Assembly: GCA_023954075.1 (NCBI GenBank)
Contig: JAMLIV010000005.1
Span: forward strand, 41,391-105,390
Length of the DNA: 64,000 nucleotides
Source: Lysobacteraceae bacterium
GTDB taxonomy: Bacteria > Pseudomonadota > Gammaproteobacteria > Xanthomonadales > Xanthomonadaceae
Reading direction: 5' to 3'
Below, in pieces: positions 17,633 to 26,673 of the stretch (within the stretch, counting starts at the first letter, position 1; the number at the start of each line of letters is the position of its first letter). A program made the translations under genes and the position numbers. Under the pieces are notes generated by a model. It was given only the letters and a program-made list of their open reading frames with translations. It was not told where the DNA came from and searched no databases.

Positions 17633-19036
17633 ATGGCCTTCCTGATCGTTCTGGCCTCGCTGTGCTTCCTGATGTTCGTGGCCTATCGCGGCTACAGCGT
17701 CATCCTGTTCGCGCCCATCGCGGCGCTGGGCGCGGTGCTGCTCACCGACCCCTCGCTGGTGGCACCGATGTTCACCGGCCTGTTCATGGACAAGATGGTG
17801 GGCTTCTTGAAGCTCTACTTTCCGGTGTTCGTGCTCGGCGCGGTGTTCGGCAAGGTCATCGAGCTGTCGGGCTTTTCCAAATCCATCGTCACCGCCGCGA
17901 TCCGCATCGTCGGGCCCCAGCGCGCGATGCTCTCGATCGTGCTGGTCTGCGCGCTGCTGACCTACGGCGGGGTGTCGCTGTTCGTGGTGGTGTTCGCGGT
18001 CTATCCGTTCGCGGCCGAGCTGTTCCGCCAGGGCAACATCCCCAAACGCCTGATTCCCGGCACCATCGCGCTGGGTGCGTTCACCTTCACCATGGACGCG
18101 CTGCCCGGCACCCCGCAGATCCAGAACATCATCCCTACCACGTTCTTCGGCACCAACACCTGGGCTGCGCCGGTGCTGGGCACGATCGGCGGCGTCTTCA
18201 TCCTGATCCTGGGCATGAGCTATCTGGAATGGCGTCGCCGCGCCGCGGCGGCGAAAGGCGAAGGCTATGGCGATGCCGCCAGCCTCTCGAACGAACCGGC
18301 CACCTACCGGGGCGGCGCGCTGCCCAATCCGGTCATCGCGGTGCTGCCGCTGGTGCTGGTGGGCGTGGCGAACATTCTTTTCACCTGGTGGATTCCGCAG
18401 GCCTACGGGGACAGCCACTCTTTCATCCCGGCGGTGATCGGCAGCCCCGCGCCGGTGGTGCAGGAAGTCTCGCGCATCACCGCGATCTGGGCGGTGCTGG
18501 GCGCGCTGCTGGTGGGCATCGGCACCGTGCTGATCTTCGCTTTCAGGCCCGTCATGAGCAGCTTTGCCGAAGGCTCGAAATCCGCCGTCGGTGGTGCCCT
18601 GCTCGCGGCCGGCAACACCGCTTCCGAATACGGCTTCGGCGCGGTGATCGCCGCCCTGCCCGGCTTCCTCGTCGTCGCCAACGCGCTGGGCTCGATCCCC
18701 GATCCGCTGGTCAACGAGGCCGTCACCGTCACCGCGCTGGCCGGCATCACCGGCTCGGCCTCGGGCGGCATGAGCATCGCGTTGGCGGCCATGGCCGACA
18801 CCTTCATCGCCAACGCCAACGCTGCCGGCATCCCGATGGACGTGCTGCACCGCGTCGCCTCGATGGCCTCCGGCGGCATGGACACCCTGCCCCACAACGG
18901 TGCCGTCATCACGCTTCTGGCCGTCACCGGCCTCTCGCACCGCCAGAGCTACAAGGACATCTTCGCGGTCACCTGCATCAAGACCATGGCGGTGTTCGTC
19001 ATCATCGGCGTGTACTACGCCACCGGGCTGGTCTGA
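17633..19036 (+). CDS. GntP-family permease, probably for a hydroxy acid such as 3-hydroxybutyrate
   Basis: A 467-residue inner-membrane transporter with about 12 predicted helices. It matches the gluconate/GntP family in general layout and in the conserved stretch around FTFTMDALPGTPQIQN, and has a Gly-rich second half (GITGSASGGMSIAL). GntP relatives import gluconate, idonate, glycerate or D-3-hydroxybutyrate by proton symport. The genetic setting opposite a TonB receptor and PHB-depolymerase-like lipoprotein favours 3-hydroxybutyrate; no sugar-acid kinase is nearby. The ATG has only a weak ribosome-binding site. Transporter class is sure; substrate is inference. Confidence 0.85.
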   Translation: MAFLIVLASLCFLMFVAYRGYSVILFAPIAALGAVLLTDPSLVAPMFTGLFMDKMVGFLKLYFPVFVLGAVFGKVIELSGFSKSIVTAAIRIVGPQRAMLSIVLVCALLTYGGVSLFVVVFAVYPFAAELFRQGNIPKRLIPGTIALGAFTFTMDALPGTPQIQNIIPTTFFGTNTWAAPVLGTIGGVFILILGMSYLEWRRRAAAAKGEGYGDAASLSNEPATYRGGALPNPVIAVLPLVLVGVANILFTWWIPQAYGDSHSFIPAVIGSPAPVVQEVSRITAIWAVLGALLVGIGTVLIFAFRPVMSSFAEGSKSAVGGALLAAGNTASEYGFGAVIAALPGFLVVANALGSIPDPLVNEAVTVTALAGITGSASGGMSIALAAMADTFIANANAAGIPMDVLHRVASMASGGMDTLPHNGAVITLLAVTGLSHRQSYKDIFAVTCIKTMAVFVIIGVYYATGLV

Positions 19037-19166
19037 GGAACGCGCCGCTGTCCTCACGCGGCGCGCCTTGTCGGGCCGAAGCACGCTCGCCATACTCGCC
19101 GCGTCCGGCCAGCCGCGCGGCCCGGATGCGCGCGGCGCGCCCGCAGACCCGCAGGAGGAACCGGCC

Positions 19167-20018
19167 ATGGCCGCAAGCCCCGTCCTGTTCATCGGCCACG
19201 GCAATCCGATGAACACCCTGGAAACCAACCGCTACACCCGGGCCTGGCGCGAGCTGGGCCGCCGCCTGCCGCGGCCGCGCGCGGTGCTGATGGTGTCCGC
19301 GCACTGGTACATCGGCGCGACCGCGGTGACGGCGATGCCCTGGCCACGCACCATCCATGACTTCTACGGCTTTCCGCAGGCTCTGTTCGATTTCGACTAC
19401 CCCGCGCCGGGCGCACCCGACCTCGCCGCCGAGGTGGCAGACGTTGCCAAGCCCGACTGGGTGGGGCTGGATCGCGACCAGTGGGGCCTGGACCACGGTG
19501 CCTGGAGCGTGCTCGCGCACCTGTATCCCGAGGCCGACGTGCCGGTGGTGCAGCTTTCGATCAACGCGCTCAAGCCGCTCGAATACCACCTCCAGCTCGC
19601 CGAAAGGCTCGCCGCCCTGCGCGAACGCGGCGTGATGATCGTCGGCAGCGGCAACGTGGTGCACAACCTCAGGCGCGTGCAGTGGGACAAGCCGGAGGCA
19701 GCCTTCGACTGGGGCGAGCGCTTCGACGACGCCGCCATCGGGCAGATGGCCTCCGACCCCGGCGCGATCCTGAAGCTGGCCGAGCATCCCGACTACGGCC
19801 TGGCGGTGCCGACGCCCGACCACTTCATCCCGCTGCTCTACGCCGCCGGGCTCGCCGCGGCAGGCGAAGGCCGCGCCACCGCCTTCGCGCGCGGCCACGC
19901 CCTGGGCGCGATCTCGATGACCTGCTACGCCGTCGGTTGCGACACCGCCGACGCCAGCCACGGATCGCCACCGCCCGGCCTGCCCGCGGGCGTGCCGCCG
20001 GAGCAGACCAACCTCTGA
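19167..20018 (+). CDS. ygiD: 4,5-DOPA dioxygenase extradiol-like protein (YgiD family)
   Basis: A 283-residue class III extradiol ring-cleavage dioxygenase homologue. The start at 19167 is set by AGGAGG 10 bases upstream. Metal-ligand histidines expected for the family are visible: His11 in FIGHGNP, His46 in VSAHWY, and further His in VGSGNVVHNLR and PTPDHFIPLL. Plant homologues make betalamic acid from DOPA, and E. coli YgiD shows DOPA 4,5-dioxygenase activity; the physiological substrate in bacteria is unsettled. Transcribed on its own, 130 bases after the permease gene. Confidence 0.88.
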   Translation: MAASPVLFIGHGNPMNTLETNRYTRAWRELGRRLPRPRAVLMVSAHWYIGATAVTAMPWPRTIHDFYGFPQALFDFDYPAPGAPDLAAEVADVAKPDWVGLDRDQWGLDHGAWSVLAHLYPEADVPVVQLSINALKPLEYHLQLAERLAALRERGVMIVGSGNVVHNLRRVQWDKPEAAFDWGERFDDAAIGQMASDPGAILKLAEHPDYGLAVPTPDHFIPLLYAAGLAAAGEGRATAFARGHALGAISMTCYAVGCDTADASHGSPPPGLPAGVPPEQTNL

Positions 20019-20182
20019 CCGCGCACGCAAACGCCCCGGAGCGACACCGCGCCTCCCGCCGACGACAGGATCGCCGCTGCGGGCGAAAGTGGCGAGGTGA
20101 ATCCGGTGGGTGCGGCCGGGCGCGCTTTCCTGCTCGATGGAAGGCCCCCAGCGGCGCAGACCGCAGCCCCGCGTTACCGGAT

Positions 20183-20842
20183 TCAAGTCTTCTCGCGCCG
20201 CCTCCCCAACGCCAGCCCGGCCGCCAGTGCGAACCAGCCGAAGTAGGTCGCGAGTACGAGCCGCTGCGCGGCGGCGTGGCGACCTTCGAGCGGGGGGAAA
20301 AGCTGCTGCGGTGGCCAGGTGAGGAAGATTGCCAGCACCGTGCCGAGCAGCGCGCCAAGGATGGCGAGCGTTCGCCAGTGCCGCATCCGGCGCAGGCCCA
20401 GGAAAACAAAGGCCGACGCCGCCACGAGTGCGATGAGGGACAGCGCCAGCGTCGCGGCATGGCGCTGCGAGGCCGGGCCGTCGGGTTCGGACGGGTCGAA
20501 CGGGAAGACGCCCTGCGCCGCGAACGCCAGCGCCGAAATCATCAGCATTCCGGTGCCCAGGCGCAGCGTGCGGCCCGTGCCGTCGGGTGCGGCGACGGCT
20601 TCGAGCGCGATGGAAAACGCCAGCAGCATCAGCCCCGGAACCACCAGCGCCAGCGCGTTGAACCAGGCGCCACCCGGTGCACCGATCGCGCCGAACTGGC
20701 CGAGCGGCGCACTGGCGGCACCGGGCAACAGCGTCGCCGCGAGCGCCACCGCGGCGGCAAACCACAGCGGGGCGATCCAGCCCAGATGCAGCGCCAGCCT
20801 GCGGACGTGGTGCGGGGGCGAAGGCATCGGCGTGGCGTCCAT
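20183..20842 (-). CDS. DUF998-type integral membrane protein
   Basis: A 219-residue protein with about six predicted transmembrane helices. The layout (GWIAPLWFAAAV, then LVVPGLMLLAFSIALEA, then GVFPFDPSEPDG between helices three and four) is that of DUF998 proteins. The FPxD/E loop is their hallmark, and their function is not established. The ATG at 20842 is one of several possible starts; the ATG five codons later is equally plausible. It is divergent from cnoX with a 225-base gap that contains both promoters but no recognised site. Confidence 0.72.
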   Translation of the reverse strand: MDATPMPSPPHHVRRLALHLGWIAPLWFAAAVALAATLLPGAASAPLGQFGAIGAPGGAWFNALALVVPGLMLLAFSIALEAVAAPDGTGRTLRLGTGMLMISALAFAAQGVFPFDPSEPDGPASQRHAATLALSLIALVAASAFVFLGLRRMRHWRTLAILGALLGTVLAIFLTWPPQQLFPPLEGRHAAAQRLVLATYFGWFALAAGLALGRRREKT

Positions 20843-21067
20843 GATGGCGCGCGAGTTTGCCTTGCAATGCGGGCTGTTGCCACCATCTACGCCTTGGTGC
20901 CGCGTCGGTCGCCGCAGCGGCTTTGACGCGTGCCTCGAGGTTTCAAGACACCGGATGCCCGCGCGCGGGCATGACGAGGCTGGAAACCCGCCGGGCCCGA
21001 CGCTGGTGCCCATCCACCGCATCGCCCATCTTCCCGCACCACCACGACACAGCTTACGGATACCGCA

Positions 21068-21946
21068 ATGCTCCTTTCCGACACCGCCGCCGCGCCCGCC
21101 GCCGCATCGCACGTCATCGACGTCAGCGCCGAAACCTTCCAGAAGGAGGTGCTCGAACACTCCCTGACCACGCCCGTCCTGCTCGATTTCTGGGCCACCT
21201 GGTGCGGGCCGTGCAAGCAGCTGGGGCCGATCCTGGAAAAGCTCGCTGGCGACTACCACGGCGCGTTTCGACTGGCCAAGGTGGACGTCGACGCGCAGAA
21301 GGAGCTGGCCGGCTATTTTTCGATCCGCTCGGTGCCCACGGTGATCCTGGTCAAGGACGGCCAGCTCGTGGACGGTTTCCCCGGCGCGGTGCCGGAGGGC
21401 CAGCTGCGCCAGTTCCTCGCCCAGCACGGCATCGAACCGGCGCAGCCGGCGGAGCCTGCGGAGGTGGTGCCGCCCACGCCCGAGGAAGAGGTCGCGCGCC
21501 TGCGTGCTGCGGTGGAAGCCGCGCCGGACGACGATGCGCTCAAACTGGATCTGGCGCTGGCGCTGGCCCGCGTCGGGGAAACCGCGCAGGCCAGGGTGCT
21601 GATCGACGCCCTGCCCGCCAACCTTGGTGCCGACGAGCGCGCGCGCAACGCCAACGTGCTGATCGCCAACGCAGCCTGGCTGAAGGATGCGCCGGATCGC
21701 GCCGCGCTGGCCGCGCGCGTGGCGGCCGCACCGGACGACCTCGCCGCGCGCCACCTGCTCGGCCTGCGGCTGCTGGCCGACGGCGAGTTCGCCGCGGCGC
21801 TCGACCAGTTCCTCGAGATGCTGCGCCAGAACCGCGACTTCCAGGACAGCCTGCCGCGTCGCGCCCTGATCGAGGCCTTCAACGTGATCCCCGATCCCGC
21901 GCTGGTGAGCCAGTACCGCCGCAACATGGCCGCGATGCTGTTCTGA
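21068..21946 (+). CDS. cnoX: Thioredoxin-TPR co-chaperone CnoX (YbbN)
   Basis: 292 residues with an N-terminal thioredoxin fold (about 18-128) and a C-terminal TPR-like helical domain (about 140-292). This is the layout of CnoX/YbbN, which protects proteins from chlorine stress and hands them to DnaK or GroEL. The active site is an intact WCGPCK (Cys46, Cys49) with SVPTVILVKDG. E. coli CnoX lacks this redox motif, so this version is likely an active thioredoxin as well as a holdase. It is 16 bases upstream of a DUF4442 gene on the same strand. Confidence 0.92.
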   Translation: MLLSDTAAAPAAASHVIDVSAETFQKEVLEHSLTTPVLLDFWATWCGPCKQLGPILEKLAGDYHGAFRLAKVDVDAQKELAGYFSIRSVPTVILVKDGQLVDGFPGAVPEGQLRQFLAQHGIEPAQPAEPAEVVPPTPEEEVARLRAAVEAAPDDDALKLDLALALARVGETAQARVLIDALPANLGADERARNANVLIANAAWLKDAPDRAALAARVAAAPDDLAARHLLGLRLLADGEFAAALDQFLEMLRQNRDFQDSLPRRALIEAFNVIPDPALVSQYRRNMAAMLF

Positions 21947-21962
21947 GCCGGGACGCCCGTCC

Positions 21963-22463
21963 ATGTCGCCGCGCCTGCTGCGCCGCCTGTTAAACCTGTG
22001 GCCGCCGTTCCTCTTCTCCGGCATCCGCGTGCGCGCGCTGTCGGACGACTGGCGGCACGCACGGGTGGAACTCAGGCTCACCTGGTACAACCGCAACTAT
22101 GTGCGCGCCCAGTTCGGCGGCAGCCTGTTCTCGATGACCGATCCGTTCTGGATGATACTGGTGATGCAGAGCCTGGGGCCGCGCTACCACGTCTGGGACC
22201 AGGCCGGCTCGATCCACTTCGTCACGCCGGGGCGCGAAAACGTGTTCGCGCAGTTCGACCTGGAACAGGCGGTCGTCGACGAGCTGCACGCCGTCGCGGC
22301 CAACGGTGAAAAACACCTGCGCTGGTTCGACGTGAACGTGACCACCGCCGACGGCACCCTCGTGGCGCGGGTGCGAAAGCAGCTCTACGTCCGCCTCAAG
22401 CCGGAGTTCCGGCCCGCCACGCGGCCGCCGTCAGATCCACCCGCGCCGCCGGAACCACCATAG
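21963..22463 (+). CDS. DUF4442 hotdog-fold thioesterase-like protein
   Basis: 166 residues. The segment NYVRAQFGGSLFSMTDPFWMILVMQ is the core of DUF4442 proteins, which adopt the hotdog fold of acyl-CoA thioesterases. The C-terminus is a Pro-rich tail. Enzymatic substrate is not known. The gene follows cnoX closely and may share its transcript. Its last 33 bases overlap the 3' end of the convergent CorA-family gene. Confidence 0.8.
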   Translation: MSPRLLRRLLNLWPPFLFSGIRVRALSDDWRHARVELRLTWYNRNYVRAQFGGSLFSMTDPFWMILVMQSLGPRYHVWDQAGSIHFVTPGRENVFAQFDLEQAVVDELHAVAANGEKHLRWFDVNVTTADGTLVARVRKQLYVRLKPEFRPATRPPSDPPAPPEPP

Positions 22464-23342
22464 CGGCAGCGCAATGCTCAGGCCGATCACGGCAAGCGCC
22501 ACGTAGTAGCCGGGCCGCCAGGCCAGCTCGGGCATGAAGGCGAAGTTCATGCCCCACACGCCGACCAGCACGGTCGGCGGGACGCCCACCACCGAGGCGA
22601 CGGCCATCACCTTCATCACCTCGTTCTGGTTGGTGCTGATCAACCCCAGCACGCCGTTGAGCAGGAAATCCAGACGATCGCCGAGCTGCTGGTCGAATTC
22701 GTTGAGTGAGCCCAGATCCTTGTGGATGAGGGTGATGCGGCGCGGTGCATCCGGCCCGAACCACGCCGGTGGCGATTCCTGCAGCCAGGTCACGATGCGC
22801 AGCAGGCCCAGCAGGGTGTTGTGCAGGCGGCTCAGGCGGCGGCCGAGATCGCCGGTGTGCATCAGGTTCTGCTTGAGGTCGCGATCCCGCCGGCTGCCCT
22901 CGAAGCTGGCACGGGTCGCCTCGCTGACCTCCGCCTCCATCGCTTCGAGCCGATCGGCGAGCCGGTCAACGATGTACTCGAGCACGCGCAGGAACAGATC
23001 CACCGAGCCGGCGCTTGGGCGCTTGGCCAGATCGCGCGCGATGTCGTCCAGCGCCGTGATCTCCTGCTCGCGCCGGGTCACCAGCGCGGTGGGCGAAAGC
23101 GCGAAACCCAGTGGCGCGGCGCGACCCCTGCCTTCCTCGAAGCGCGGCAGGTTGAGAAAGAGCGTATCGCCGACGTGGCGCACGCGGCTGGTGAACTCGA
23201 TCTCGCTGATGCGCGCGCGATCGGGTATCTCGAAGCCGGCGCGCCGCTGCGCGTCCGCGAGCTCGGCCGTGTCGGGCTGGCGCAGGTCGATCCAGACCGA
23301 CGCCGGCTCGGCGGCGAATGTCAGCGGGTACACGTGGATCAT
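22431..23342 (-). CDS. CorA-family divalent metal ion transporter
   Basis: 303 residues. A long cytoplasmic alpha/beta and coiled-coil domain is followed by two C-terminal transmembrane helices. The signature GMN lies at the end of the first helix (VGVWGMNF), as needed for the pentameric Mg2+/Co2+/Ni2+ or Zn2+ channel. The first helix is preceded by NEVMKVMAVASVVGVPPTVL, characteristic of CorA/ZntB. Whether it moves Mg2+ (CorA) or Zn2+ (ZntB) cannot be told from sequence inspection. The 3' end overlaps the convergent DUF4442 gene by 33 bases. Confidence 0.92.
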   Translation of the reverse strand: MIHVYPLTFAAEPASVWIDLRQPDTAELADAQRRAGFEIPDRARISEIEFTSRVRHVGDTLFLNLPRFEEGRGRAAPLGFALSPTALVTRREQEITALDDIARDLAKRPSAGSVDLFLRVLEYIVDRLADRLEAMEAEVSEATRASFEGSRRDRDLKQNLMHTGDLGRRLSRLHNTLLGLLRIVTWLQESPPAWFGPDAPRRITLIHKDLGSLNEFDQQLGDRLDFLLNGVLGLISTNQNEVMKVMAVASVVGVPPTVLVGVWGMNFAFMPELAWRPGYYVALAVIGLSIALPLWWFRRRGWI

Positions 23343-23467
23343 GGCGTGGGTCCGTCATCAGGATGGCGGCCAGCATCCGGCGGCGGCATGCAGGCGTCAA
23401 CGCCGCCGCGCGCCGCGCGCCGACGGCGCGCCTATACTCGGGCCTTGCGCACTGCGGGAGCCAGGCG

Positions 23468-23779
23468 ATGAATCCAAGCAAGGTGCGGCGCGAGGCCGTC
23501 CGTCGCCTCACCGATCTGCCCAACGTCGGCCCGGCCACCGCGGCCGATCTGCGCCTCCTGGGCATCACCCGGCCTGCGGATCTGGCCGAAGCCGATCCCT
23601 TCGTGCTCTACCGCACGCTGTGCGAGCGCACCGGCGCGCGGCAGGATCCCTGCGTGCTCGACGTGTTCATGTCGCTCACCGATTTCGCCGCGGGCGGCGC
23701 GGCGCGGCCGTGGTGGGATTACACCGCCGAGCGCAAGCGCCGCTACGGATCGCGCCTGCGTGATCCGGCGGCCGGCTGA
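23468..23779 (+). CDS. Helix-hairpin-helix protein, Cdd1/pathogenicity-locus family
   Basis: A 103-residue protein with an N-terminal helix-hairpin-helix (LTDLPNVGPATAADLRLLGI) of the kind that binds DNA non-specifically. The rest (DPFVLYRTLCERTGARQDPCVLDVFMS ... WWDYTAERK) matches the small Cdd1-like family of unknown role. A TATACT box at 23433-23438 lies about 30 bases upstream and GGGAG precedes the ATG, giving a short leader. No clear -35 is seen. Monocistronic. Confidence 0.8.
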   Translation: MNPSKVRREAVRRLTDLPNVGPATAADLRLLGITRPADLAEADPFVLYRTLCERTGARQDPCVLDVFMSLTDFAAGGAARPWWDYTAERKRRYGSRLRDPAAG

Positions 23780-23850
23780 GACGCCCTGCCGCATCGCGCG
23801 GCCCGATGCAAGACTGCAGGGCTGCGCCGGACGCGGGCTAGAATGTTGCA

Positions 23851-24804
23851 ATGAACAAAACGTCCCGGATCGCCGCCGCGTTCTACCACTTTGCCACCCT
23901 GCCCGACTTCGCCGAAAAGAAGCCGCCGCTGGAGGCGCTCTGCGCTGCGCACGATGTCTCGGGCACGATCCTGCTGGCTGCCGAGGGCGTCAACGGCACC
24001 ATCGCCGGCGCGCCGGGCGACGTGCGCGCGGTGCTCGCCTGGCTGCGCGCCGATCCGCGCCTGGCGGCGCTCGAGCACAAGGAATCACCGGCCGAGCGCG
24101 CGCCCTTCCACCGCATGAAGGTGCGGCTCAAGCGCGAGATCGTCACGCTCGGCGTGGCGGGCCTGGACCCGGCGTCCAGCGCCGGAACCTACGTCGAACC
24201 GTCCGACTGGAACGCGCTCATTGCCGATCCCGAGCTGGTGCTGATCGACACCCGCAACGATTACGAAGTCGCCATCGGCCGCTTCGAAGGCGCGCTCGAT
24301 CCGGGCACCGCGAGCTTCCGCGAGCTGCCGGCCTGGCTCGATGCCCGTCCCGAGCTGCGCGGGCGCAGGGTGGCGATGTACTGCACCGGCGGCATCCGCT
24401 GCGAGAAGTCCACCGCGCTGCTGCGCTCGCGCGGGTTCGATGAGGTCTATCACCTCAAGGGCGGCATCCTGAAGTACCTGGAAGCCGTGCCGGCCGAGGA
24501 AAGCCGCTGGCGCGGCGAATGCTTCGTGTTCGACGAGCGCGTCTCGGTCGGCCACGGCCTCGTACAGGGGCCGCACACGCTGTGCCGCAGCTGCCGGTAT
24601 CCGCTCTCGCCCGAAGACCGCAGCTCGCCGCAGTACGAGGAAGGCGTCAGCTGCCCACACTGCCGCGAGCGGCTGGACGACGACCGCCGCGCACGGCTGA
24701 GCGAGCGTCAGCGTCAGGTCGGACTGGCCGGAAAGCGCGGCCTGCGCCACGTCGGCGCGCGCATGGAAAGTTCCTCGCATCCGCCCAACCCGCGCGGCGA
24801 GTGA
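23851..24804 (+). CDS. trhO: tRNA uridine(34) hydroxylase TrhO (rhodanese domain)
   Basis: TrhO (YceA) makes 5-hydroxyuridine at tRNA wobble position 34 using oxygen. The 317-residue product has the ferredoxin-like N-terminal domain ([11 protein letters not shown]), a rhodanese domain with the catalytic loop CTGGIRC (Cys178 to Cys184) and a C-terminal Cys-rich zinc-binding tail (CRSCRYPLS ... CPHC). Length and motifs are normal. A TAGAAT box at 23839-23844 ends 7 bases before the ATG, so the transcript may be leaderless; no Shine-Dalgarno is present. Confidence 0.95.
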   Translation: MNKTSRIAAAFYHFATLPDFAEKKPPLEALCAAHDVSGTILLAAEGVNGTIAGAPGDVRAVLAWLRADPRLAALEHKESPAERAPFHRMKVRLKREIVTLGVAGLDPASSAGTYVEPSDWNALIADPELVLIDTRNDYEVAIGRFEGALDPGTASFRELPAWLDARPELRGRRVAMYCTGGIRCEKSTALLRSRGFDEVYHLKGGILKYLEAVPAEESRWRGECFVFDERVSVGHGLVQGPHTLCRSCRYPLSPEDRSSPQYEEGVSCPHCRERLDDDRRARLSERQRQVGLAGKRGLRHVGARMESSSHPPNPRGE

Positions 24805-24854
24805 AGCCGCGCATCGCGCGCCCGTCCCGTCTTTCCCGAATCATCCCGCCTCCG

Positions 24855-26672
24855 ATGAAAAAACTCGTCCTCGCGGCGCTCGCCCTCGTGCCCGCCGCCA
24901 CCCTCGCCGAACCTGCGTCCTCTTCGGGCCAGGCCACCCGCCTCGATGCTCTGCTGGTCACCGCCAGCCCGGTCGAAACGCGCCCCTCCGAGGCGATGCA
25001 ATCGGTGCAGGTGATCGAGCGCACCGACATCGAGCGCAGCCCGGCCGCGACGCTGGCGGACCTGCTCGCGCAGCAGCCCGGGCTGAGCATCCAGCGCCGC
25101 GGCGCACCGGGCGTGCAGGCCGATCTGGGCATCCGCGGCAGCAGCTTCGAGCAGACCCTGGTGCTGGTGGACGGCGTGCCGATCCAGAACCCGCAGACCG
25201 GCCACCACAACCTCGACCTTGCCGTGCCCCTGTCGCACATCGAGCGCATCGAGATCGTCACCGGCCCGGGCGCAATCCAGTACGGCGGCAGCGCCACCGG
25301 CGGGATCGTCAACCTGATCACGCGCCGGCCGACCGGCCTGGAAGGCAGCCTCGACCTTGCCGCAGGCTCGCACGCCACGCGCCAGCTCGACGCGCGCATC
25401 GCCCACGCCGGGCGGACGGGTCATCACGGGCTGTCGGTGAGCGCGCTCGATACCGACGGCGACCCGCAGTCCGGTCCCAGCGACGCGCGGCTGCGCCAGG
25501 CGCTCTATACCGGCGGCCGAAGCGGCGATGCGGCGCGGATCTTCTGGGGCGCGGGGGCGCTGGAAAAGGACTTCGGCGCCTGGGGTTTCTACAGCGCCGA
25601 ATACCCGGATGCGCGCGAACGCACCGAAGGGCACCTCGCCTGGCTCGGTGCCGAAGGCCGCAGCGGGGCATGGCGACTGCGCGCACGCGCCCATTTCGAT
25701 CGCCACGAAGACGAGTTCCTGACCCGGATCGGCGGGCGCGATTACATCAACGAGCACCTCACCCGCGTCGCCGGCCTGCAGGCCGACGCCCAGCGCGAGG
25801 ACGCCAGCGGCTCGACCGCGATGGGCGCGCAGCTGCGCCACGAACGCCTTGCCTCCAATGCGCTGCGCGATCACGAGCGCGACGTCTCCGCGATCTGGCT
25901 GCTGCGCCAGCAGCAGCTCGGCCCCGACACCCGCGCCGAGGCGAGCCTCAGCCGCGCCGATCACGAAGGTCACCGCGCCCGCTGGCTGCCGGCGCTGGCG
26001 CTTTCCCATGCCTTTGGCCCGGACTGGCGCGGCTTCGCCGCCGCGGCGCGCTCCACCCGCGCGCCGTCCTACACCGAACTGTATCTGGCCACCGCCGCCA
26101 ACCGCGGCAGCGCGGTGCTGGCACCGGAGGTTTCCGATCACTCGGAGCTTGGCATCGAAGGGCGTCTAGGCGCGCAAACCCTTACCTTGGCGCTGCATCA
26201 GCGCCGCACCCACGACCTGATCGACTGGACCCGCACGCCCGGCACCGTGACCTGGGTCGCGAACAACCTCGACGGCCACCGCGGGCGCGGCCTGGAGGCC
26301 GGCTGGCGCTGGAACCCCGCATCGATCCGCTGGCTGGCGCGCGCGGGCCTGGGCTACGAGTACCTTCAGGTGCGCGTCGATGACGCCGATTACGAAGTGA
26401 AGTACGCCCCGCGCGTGGCCCGCCACACTTGGCGGGCCGACGCGCGCCTGGACCTGGGCGCGGGCTTCGGCCTGGACCTCGACCTGCGCCACCCGCGCTA
26501 CGCCGATGAAGCTGCCGCCACGCTGGCCAACGCGCGACTCGGCTGGCAGGGCAAGACCCTGCGCGCCCACCTCGCGATCCAGAACCTCCTGGACCGCGAG
26601 ATCATCGAGACCGGCTTCGCGCCGATCCCGGGCCGCTGGCTGAGCCTCGGGATCGGCGCACGCTGGGACTGA
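24855..26672 (+). CDS. TonB-dependent receptor, BtuB-like size
   Basis: 605 residues with a signal peptide (MKKLVLAALALVPAATLAEP), TonB-box region (LDALLVTASPVET), a plug (LADLLAQQPGL ... IRGSSFEQTLVLVDGVP ... IERIEIVTGPGAIQYGGSATGGIVNLITR) and a barrel ending IPGRWLSLGIGARWD. The last residue is Asp after Trp instead of the usual Phe. Length and the compact plug resemble vitamin B12 or haem receptors more than siderophore ones. The phrase NPQTGHHNLDL is shared with a class of receptors common in Bacteroidetes. It begins 50 bases after trhO and ends one base before the convergent aroG gene. Cargo unknown. Confidence 0.88.
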   Translation: MKKLVLAALALVPAATLAEPASSSGQATRLDALLVTASPVETRPSEAMQSVQVIERTDIERSPAATLADLLAQQPGLSIQRRGAPGVQADLGIRGSSFEQTLVLVDGVPIQNPQTGHHNLDLAVPLSHIERIEIVTGPGAIQYGGSATGGIVNLITRRPTGLEGSLDLAAGSHATRQLDARIAHAGRTGHHGLSVSALDTDGDPQSGPSDARLRQALYTGGRSGDAARIFWGAGALEKDFGAWGFYSAEYPDARERTEGHLAWLGAEGRSGAWRLRARAHFDRHEDEFLTRIGGRDYINEHLTRVAGLQADAQREDASGSTAMGAQLRHERLASNALRDHERDVSAIWLLRQQQLGPDTRAEASLSRADHEGHRARWLPALALSHAFGPDWRGFAAAARSTRAPSYTELYLATAANRGSAVLAPEVSDHSELGIEGRLGAQTLTLALHQRRTHDLIDWTRTPGTVTWVANNLDGHRGRGLEAGWRWNPASIRWLARAGLGYEYLQVRVDDADYEVKYAPRVARHTWRADARLDLGAGFGLDLDLRHPRYADEAAATLANARLGWQGKTLRAHLAIQNLLDREIIETGFAPIPGRWLSLGIGARWD

Positions 26673-26673
26673 T

